Assembly (NCBI GenBank): GCA_021811925.1
Contig: JAKAPY010000039.1
Location: 1-11,973, forward strand
Length of the DNA stretch: 11,973 nt
Source of the DNA: Thermoplasmata archaeon
GTDB taxonomy: Archaea; Thermoplasmatota; Thermoplasmata; Sysuiplasmatales; Sysuiplasmataceae
Direction: 5' to 3'
Both the position numbers and the translations under genes were made by a program. The notes under the pieces were generated by a model. The model saw only the letters and a list, made by a program, of their open reading frames with translations. It had not been told where the DNA came from and did no database searches. Of the stretch, positions 7,102 through 11,973 are shown one piece after another. Positions within the stretch are counted from its first letter, which is position 1. Each line of letters starts with the position of its first letter.

Positions 7102-8292
7102 TTGAGTTCAATCAGGAGCAGGACAAGACGATTCAAAGAACAGGAATGGCTAATTGATCTGGCCATTGGCACGGCAGGTCCTGAATGGGATCAGGCAAGG
7201 GTGGCTTACATTACGAATCCACTTGGAATGAACATGGCCTTCGAGAGGAAAGTATTAAATGACAAGTTGAAAAACCTCGATGAGTACGTTCCCTTATTCT
7301 TAAGACTGGCAAAGCTTCGGGAAAAGCATGCGCATGAGGAGGAGGAAAAGGGTCACCACCGCACTGCAGGAGACAGCTATCTTGCCGCTGCCCTTTTGTA
7401 TGGCGGCGCCGCATGGCCAATCTGGGAAGACGGCAATGAAACTTTGCTTGAAATAGAGTCTAAGATGGAAGAACTCTATGACAAATTCGGGGAGCATGCA
7501 AACCACAGCGTAGAACGGGTAAGAATACCATTCAGGGGGACATATCTTTCCGGTCTCCTGCACCTTCCCCAAAGCTACGACGGAAGTAAACGATTGGGGT
7601 GCCTGGTGTCCATTCCGGGAATGGACAGCTTTAAGGAAACCCTGGTTTGCGCTCATGGAGACAAGATGCTGTCTAGGAATTTTGCAGTGTTGGCGGTGGA
7701 CGGCCCGGGACAGGGGGAGTCTCTGGCGAGAAAAATCAAGGTTGAGCAGAGAAGCTTCGATGAGGCCGGCCAGGCAATGTTTGATTTTGCCTCAAAGCAC
7801 AAGAGCATTGATGGAAAGAAAATCGCAATTCAGGGTGTAAGCATGGGTTCATACTGGGCCCTCAGGGCTGCAGCAGGCTCCAAGGGCTTTTCGGCCTGTT
7901 CATCCTTCGCATCCTGTTATGAGCCTGGAATGGTGACGATTTTCAATAAGGCATCGCCAACGTTCAAGGAGAGATTCATGTGGATGACCGGCATAGAGGA
8001 AGAAGAGCGATTTGACGAGTTTGCAGCCTCCATGGATCTTAACCAGGTATTGGGAAATATCGGCGTCCCGACATTGTTGACAGTTGGCAGTAATGATCAC
8101 CTTTCACCACTGAGGTACGCATACGACGTCTACGATAAAATCCATGCGCCAAAGACGCTGGACATATACATCGGCGAAAAACACAGGGTCAACCACCCCT
8201 TTGCGGAAGACAGAAGAGCTGACTGGATAATCGACAGGGTGTCCGGCAAGCAATTTGACTCCTCGGTCAATGAACTTCCTCAGCTCAACTGA
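7102..8292 (+). CDS. Alpha/beta hydrolase (FrsA / dihydroxypseudooxynicotine hydrolase-like)
   Basis: Cytosolic serine hydrolase, 396 aa. Residues 1 to about 135 form a helical, charged N-terminal region (REKHAHEEEEKGHHRTAGDS), followed by the alpha/beta hydrolase core from RVRIPFRGTYLSGLLHLP. Numbered from the TTG start, the nucleophile elbow is GVSMG with S247, preceded by AVDGPGQGES (the hydrolase core DGPGqG strand-loop); the acid is D332 (VGSNDHLSP) and the base is H361 or H365 (GEKHRVNHPF). This domain order matches FrsA-like esterases and the C-C hydrolases related to 2,6-dihydroxypseudooxynicotine hydrolase. Start choice: GAGGTGA at 7090-7096 gives ideal spacing to TTG at 7102. The GTG at 7093 lies inside that site and is less likely, though it would add only three residues. 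No signal peptide or membrane segment. It stands alone on this strand, convergent with the right-hand operon. Substrate unknown. Confidence 0.88.
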   Translation: MSSIRSRTRRFKEQEWLIDLAIGTAGPEWDQARVAYITNPLGMNMAFERKVLNDKLKNLDEYVPLFLRLAKLREKHAHEEEEKGHHRTAGDSYLAAALLYGGAAWPIWEDGNETLLEIESKMEELYDKFGEHANHSVERVRIPFRGTYLSGLLHLPQSYDGSKRLGCLVSIPGMDSFKETLVCAHGDKMLSRNFAVLAVDGPGQGESLARKIKVEQRSFDEAGQAMFDFASKHKSIDGKKIAIQGVSMGSYWALRAAAGSKGFSACSSFASCYEPGMVTIFNKASPTFKERFMWMTGIEEEERFDEFAASMDLNQVLGNIGVPTLLTVGSNDHLSPLRYAYDVYDKIHAPKTLDIYIGEKHRVNHPFAEDRRADWIIDRVSGKQFDSSVNELPQLN

Positions 8293-8318
8293 TCGCAGTT
8301 GCTTGCCCGATGAGTCAG

Positions 8319-8337
8319 CCCCCCGTTTCAAAGGGGG
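8319..8337. terminator. GC-rich hairpin between convergent genes
   Basis: CCCCCC (8319-8324) and GGGGG (8333-8337) can pair as a five-base-pair stem around an eight- or nine-base loop. It lies 26 bases after the hydrolase stop (8292) and 47 bases beyond the stop of the enolase-family gene on the other strand (8385). The position suits a bidirectional transcription end signal. There is no long T tract after it, and archaeal termination usually depends on T runs, so the role is only plausible. Confidence 0.4.
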
Positions 8338-8384
8338 TTCACTTCTCCGTGGACCTCTAGCAATTGCAACCTGACTATGACCAT

Positions 8385-9506
8385 CTAATCCACCAGGGTC
8401 TCACTCAGGAAGTAACGCCTGACAACATCGTCCCTCTTCCTGACGCCAAATCCGGGCGTATCCGGAACCCGGACCTTATTGGGCGTGTATTCAGTCCACT
8501 CGAAAGGATCGCCGCAAAGATGTTCCAGAGGATCATTAAAGTCCAGACAAAGCAGATTTGGTATGCAACAGGCGAGATGGCATTCGGCCGACACGCTGAG
8601 GCTGCTTTCCATGGTTGAACCTATCATGCATCTGATGTCATGCGCGTTGGCAATCCCGGCCATTTCAATGCCGCCGTAGACGCCACCTGTTTTCATGAGC
8701 TTGAGGTTGAACATGCTTGCAGCGGAATTTCTTATGATCTCCATCGCATTCCTGCGGGTTATCAAGGATTCGTCTGCCATTATGTCCAGGCTGCTCGATT
8801 TCAGCAGCCTCGCCATTCCGCCAATGTCATCCTTGCGGACAGGCTGTTCAAGGGCAAGCACATTCTGTCGCTCGAATTCTGGCAGGTACGGCAGTAGCTG
8901 CTCACAGTTCCAGCCCTGATTTGCATCCAGTATAAGTTTTGTGCTGTCACTCAGGTTCTCTCTGACCAGCCGCACAAGTCTTAAGTCCTTTTCAGGGTCC
9001 CTGCCCGTCTTGATTTTGAAGAAGAGACACTTTTCCAGCTCCGGGGCAGACCTGAGGCGCTCACCAATCTCGTCATCTTCGGAGAGGTCTACCGAGCTGC
9101 ACCGGTCGAGGGATCTTCTGCTGCCGTTGTATAATGCATAAACAGGGATGCTTGAACGCTTCGCCACCAGATCGTCAAGAGCCATCTCCATTCCGCTCTT
9201 GGCGCATGTGTTGAACTCCAGAAGATCCGATACTCTCGCCCTTATGGACAATCTGTCATCCAGATCCATGCCAACAAGCGCAGGAGCAATTATCTTCGAG
9301 AGCGCATGAATTGCAGACCCTGACGTTTCACCCGTAACATGTGGCTTGGGCGTACATTCACCATATCCGATCGTGCCATCGGTTCCTTCGGCCTCTACCA
9401 GCACCAGTTCAGCATCCGTCTGGACCGTCCTCGCAGTCCTGAACGGTTTTCTGAACGGAATACTGAGCCCGGTAATGGTTACCGACTTGAGTTTGAAACT
9501 GCCCAT
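8385..9506 (-). CDS. Enolase-superfamily enzyme, muconate cycloisomerase / dipeptide epimerase / N-acylamino-acid racemase type
   Basis: Mg2+-dependent racemase/epimerase or cycloisomerase, 373 aa from the ATG at 9506. Capping domain to about 115 (VLVEAEGTDGTIGYGEC), then a TIM barrel. Visible catalytic set: K164 and K166 (FKIKTG, the KxK motif), metal ligands D194 (LDANQGW), E220 (ALEQPV) and D245 (MADES), and K269 (NLKLMKTGG) on the opposite face. This two-lysine arrangement defines the muconate-lactonising subgroup, which includes dipeptide epimerases, o-succinylbenzoate synthases and N-succinylamino-acid racemases. The C-terminal LDFNDPL resembles the dipeptide epimerase DxD region, with the second Asp replaced by Asn. 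Start: the open frame runs up to 9620, but family similarity begins at FKLKSVTITGLSIPF. The ATG at 9536 would overlap the stop of the preceding amidohydrolase gene (ATGGTTAA) but has no spaced ribosome site. ATG 9506 has a weak GTGA five bases upstream. Confidence 0.9.
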   Translation of the reverse strand: MGSFKLKSVTITGLSIPFRKPFRTARTVQTDAELVLVEAEGTDGTIGYGECTPKPHVTGETSGSAIHALSKIIAPALVGMDLDDRLSIRARVSDLLEFNTCAKSGMEMALDDLVAKRSSIPVYALYNGSRRSLDRCSSVDLSEDDEIGERLRSAPELEKCLFFKIKTGRDPEKDLRLVRLVRENLSDSTKLILDANQGWNCEQLLPYLPEFERQNVLALEQPVRKDDIGGMARLLKSSSLDIMADESLITRRNAMEIIRNSAASMFNLKLMKTGGVYGGIEMAGIANAHDIRCMIGSTMESSLSVSAECHLACCIPNLLCLDFNDPLEHLCGDPFEWTEYTPNKVRVPDTPGFGVRKRDDVVRRYFLSETLVD

Positions 9507-9528
9507 ATCATTCACAACAGCGGGAGAC

Positions 9529-10674
9529 TTAACCATCTCCCAAGTTAAGGATTGCAAGAGAAGATGCGCGAATGGACATGAGCATCGCCTCCTTTGCCCT
9601 TTCGGAGCCAGCGGCCTCAAGGAAGTCCCTGGAATGAAGCGGTGTCCCTGAATTCGCGATCTTCACTATCAGCTGGGAGGTGGGGACCACTGAAGACACG
9701 TTGCCGACATCGCTGGAACCGAGGGGCCTCCTCTCCGCTTCACCGACAAGGTAGAGTTCATCGATGAAAGCTGTTCCGCTGTCCAGCAGAAGATTATCCA
9801 GTTTCTCGTTCCTTTTGAAGGAGCCTGTAACAGGCGCTAGCGACTGTGCCACCAAACCGCATCCGTTGGCTGATGCAATGCCACTTGCCATCCGATCAAC
9901 TCTCCTTCCTGTATGAAGAAGCAGGTCCTTGTCCACTGCCCTGATGTCCACCCAGACTTCGGCCCTTCCGGGAATTATGTTTACAGCTGTCCCCCCGTCC
10001 TTTATTATTGAACTGACTATGATCTGCTTATCCGCAGGGAGAGCGGATCTGAGGGATCGGACTGCCTGATAGAATGAGACGCCCGCATCGAGGGCATTGA
10101 TGCCGTCTTCGGGAGCGCCAGCCGCATGACTCTCCTTGCCCATAAATGTGAACGACTTGCGCCAGCGGGCGTAATAGCCGCCAAAGACTGCCCATGAATC
10201 TCCGGGGTGGATTACAAAGGCAGCATCCATCCCGATGCGCCTTAATTCCTTTGATATCTTTACCTTGCTCGAAGCGTATCTCCCCCTGCCTTCTTCTGCG
10301 GGCGAACCGAATAGATAGAGAGTCCCTTTGAATTTGCCCATGCTGGCGACGGTTAGAAATGTTCCTAACGCCCAACCTGCTATTATGTTGTGGCCGCATG
10401 CATGACCCGACGGCAACGCGTCATATTCTGCGAAGAGACAGATTCTTGGCCTGCCCGATCCATGTTTTGCCATGAAAGATGTTTCCATGCCGAGGTAATT
10501 TTCAGTAACGCTGGCATTGCAGCCCCTCAAAGCGTCTACCAGGTGCTTGCAGCCCTTGTATTCTTCGCTGCTGAGTTCAGGATTTCCATAAATGAAGTCA
10601 GACACTTCCAGAACCCTTTCGCGGATAGAGGAAACTGTTTCCGATACGGTGCTCCTTTTATCGCTCCTTTTCAT
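9529..10674 (-). CDS. M20D-family metal-dependent amidohydrolase/carboxypeptidase (AbgB/aminoacylase-like)
   Basis: Zinc-type hydrolase cleaving an N-acyl or peptide-like amide, 381 aa. Motifs: D85 (FAEYDALPSG), HACGHN at 91-96 with C93 and H95 as M20D metal-site residues, catalytic E127-E128 (SPAEEGRG), H156 (IHPGDS), H183 (SHAAGAPEDGINALD, start of the lid/dimerisation domain), and H347 (NSGTPLHSRDF). SDVGNVSSVVPT at 321-332 is characteristic of the p-aminobenzoyl-glutamate hydrolase B / amidohydrolase branch of M20D, which acts on N-acyl amino acids and related amides. No signal peptide, so it is probably cytosolic and acts after import. It starts 15 bases after the transporter's stop codon (14-base gap) with a weak AAGGAT upstream. 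Its stop lies just before, or overlaps, the start of the enolase-family gene, which indicates one operon. The exact acyl group and amino acid cannot be read. Confidence 0.93.
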   Translation of the reverse strand: MKRSDKRSTVSETVSSIRERVLEVSDFIYGNPELSSEEYKGCKHLVDALRGCNASVTENYLGMETSFMAKHGSGRPRICLFAEYDALPSGHACGHNIIAGWALGTFLTVASMGKFKGTLYLFGSPAEEGRGRYASSKVKISKELRRIGMDAAFVIHPGDSWAVFGGYYARWRKSFTFMGKESHAAGAPEDGINALDAGVSFYQAVRSLRSALPADKQIIVSSIIKDGGTAVNIIPGRAEVWVDIRAVDKDLLLHTGRRVDRMASGIASANGCGLVAQSLAPVTGSFKRNEKLDNLLLDSGTAFIDELYLVGEAERRPLGSSDVGNVSSVVPTSQLIVKIANSGTPLHSRDFLEAAGSERAKEAMLMSIRASSLAILNLGDG

Positions 10675-10688
10675 GAAGTAACCGATCC

Positions 10689-11973
10689 TTAGCCCTCAGG
10701 TATAGAATCAAGCTCTATCCCTTTTGTCTCTTTGCAGAGCAGGACCGCTACAAGCGAGGCCAGTAGGAGCGGGATCAGCCAGTATACAGGTGCAAGCTTG
10801 TCATGGGTGGTGGCTATGAGGTAAGTTACTATCAGGGGAGAGAACCCGCCGAATATTCCGACAGCAAAATTATATGAAAACGAAACGGCGGTGTATCTGA
10901 CGCTAGTCGGAAATATTTCGGAGATGACTGCAGCGTAGGGGCCGTTCCAGAAGGAGTAACACACGTATACCATGATGTAAGCCAGAAGTGCGATGGCAAA
11001 ATTTCCCGTGTTTAGCAGGAGGTAGAAGGGATAGACCAGAATGGCAAGTGAAATTGGGGTGATGAGCATGAAGACCTTCCTGCCGTATCGATCTGACATG
11101 TATGACCAGATGGGGGTCAGCACCATGAACAACCCGGTTGCCACAGTCAAAATCAGGGACGCGGTAGCGAGCGAGAAATTTTCATAAAGCCTGAGGTAAG
11201 TGATGCCGTATGTCGAGAAGGTATAGGTTATAACAGTTCCCCCCACAACAATGAATATTGCAACCAGCATCTTGCCTGGATGCCTCGCCCAAACTCTGGC
11301 GATGGGTGCTTTGGAAAGCTGTCCCTTCTTTCTGATATTATCGAAGATGGCCGATTCTGTCAGGGATGTCCTGACATAGAAGCCCACGATCGCTATTACC
11401 ACTCCCAAAATGAACAGCAGCCTCCACCCGTAAGAGTCGAAAGCCTGCTTGGTCATCACATGAGTGAAAATAGTGATCATGGCAGACGGAATAAAACCGC
11501 CCTGGGCCATCTGTGCTATCCCGACGAACAGACCCCTGGAACCCTTCGGCGAAAGTTCGGCGGTGAGCGAAATGCCTCCGCCGAATTCGCCACCGAGCGC
11601 CAGACCCTGGATCAGTCTGAACAAGGTTAGCAGAACAGTTGAAAAAATTCCAATTTCCTGGTAGGTTGGCATCAGCCCCATTCCCAGCGAGACTACGCCC
11701 ATCAGGAATATTGTTATGACAAGGGTGTTCTTTCTGCCGAGGTGCCTGTCTCCCACCCAGCCGAATAAGACGGCGCCCAGTGGACGCATCACGAAGCCTA
11801 CACCAAACACGGCAAAAAGCGCCATCAAGGAAACAGTTTGATTATGGGAAGGAAAGAAGAGCGGTGCGAGCAGAACTGCCAGGTACCCGAAGACAAGGAA
11901 GTCATAGAACTCCAGGGCTGTCCCGGTCCATGCGGCAATACTCGCCTTCAGCGCTTCAGCCTTTTGAGATTGC
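10689..11973 (-). CDS. MFS transporter, metabolite:H+ symporter (MHS) type, 5' partial
   Basis: Twelve-helix inner-membrane symporter; 427 residues are visible and the frame remains open to the window edge. The bases beyond the ATG at 11828 read in frame SIAAWTGTALEFYDFLVFGY, the conserved first helix of MHS proteins, so that ATG is internal and only a few N-terminal residues are missing. Family marks are RPLGAVLFGWVGDRHLGRK (loop 2-3 motif), RLIQGLALGGEFGGG (helix 4), and a second DRYGRK in the central part of the second half. Homologues carry proline/betaine, shikimate, citrate, alpha-ketoglutarate or aromatic acids, so a small carboxylate or zwitterion is expected. It is the promoter-proximal visible gene of the operon with the M20D amidohydrolase and the epimerase-like enzyme, and it probably imports their substrate. 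Confidence 0.93.
   Translation of the reverse strand, partial: QSQKAEALKASIAAWTGTALEFYDFLVFGYLAVLLAPLFFPSHNQTVSLMALFAVFGVGFVMRPLGAVLFGWVGDRHLGRKNTLVITIFLMGVVSLGMGLMPTYQEIGIFSTVLLTLFRLIQGLALGGEFGGGISLTAELSPKGSRGLFVGIAQMAQGGFIPSAMITIFTHVMTKQAFDSYGWRLLFILGVVIAIVGFYVRTSLTESAIFDNIRKKGQLSKAPIARVWARHPGKMLVAIFIVVGGTVITYTFSTYGITYLRLYENFSLATASLILTVATGLFMVLTPIWSYMSDRYGRKVFMLITPISLAILVYPFYLLLNTGNFAIALLAYIMVYVCYSFWNGPYAAVISEIFPTSVRYTAVSFSYNFAVGIFGGFSPLIVTYLIATTHDKLAPVYWLIPLLLASLVAVLLCKETKGIELDSIPEG

Noticed and set aside
8364..9651. Several + strand open frames opposite the enolase-family gene
   Set aside because: Shadow frames of a GC-richer coding gene with a complete catalytic motif set on the - strand; none has a recognisable domain or ribosome site.
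1..11973. CRISPR array, tRNA or rRNA
   Set aside because: No regularly spaced repeats, cloverleaf-like segments or rRNA-like conserved stretches were seen on either strand.

Overview
The window looks archaeal, most likely from a heterotrophic member of the Thermoplasmata. The evidence is a bacterio-opsin-activator type (HTH_10) regulator, Shine-Dalgarno motifs of the GGTG/GAGGTGA kind, AT-rich TATA-like boxes, GTG/TTG starts, and short metabolic operons built around transporters and sugar-acid or amino-acid enzymes. The lineage is inferred from family resemblance only. There are no tRNA, rRNA or CRISPR features.

Left block (1-4862, + strand). This is an APC-family permease cut by the window edge, an enolase-superfamily enzyme of the mandelate racemase type (His/Asp dyad, probably an acid-sugar dehydratase), an NAD-preferring short-chain dehydrogenase, and, after a 129-base gap, a fold-III PLP enzyme related to diaminopimelate decarboxylase but with altered substrate-binding motifs. 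The first three genes are tightly spaced and read as one uptake-plus-oxidation operon. A convergent HTH_10 regulator (4936-5640, - strand) follows.

Middle (about 5641-7100). There is no intact gene here. Two decayed transposases lie back to back: the C-terminal part of an IS4/IS1634-type DDE transposase on the - strand (one frameshift, two in-frame stops), and the C-terminal half of an IS110-type transposase on the + strand (one frameshift, in-frame stops). A roughly 250-base spacer with one TATA-like box leads to an alpha/beta hydrolase on the + strand (7102-8292).

Right block (8385-11973, - strand). An MFS metabolite:H+ symporter (N-terminus off the window), an M20D-type metal-dependent amidohydrolase and a second enolase-superfamily enzyme of the muconate cycloisomerase / dipeptide epimerase / N-acylamino-acid racemase type form a compact operon (14-base gap, then short or overlapping junction). 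The set suggests uptake of an N-acylated amino acid or peptide-like compound, epimerisation of the wrong stereoisomer and hydrolysis of the amide. A GC-rich hairpin lies between this operon and the convergent hydrolase gene.

The right block appears more GC-rich than the left by spot counts, and the transposase remnants separate the two. The window may therefore be an accessory catabolic region assembled from two sources. The best candidates for something undescribed are the transporter/amidohydrolase/epimerase operon and the non-canonical PLP enzyme beside the left-hand operon.
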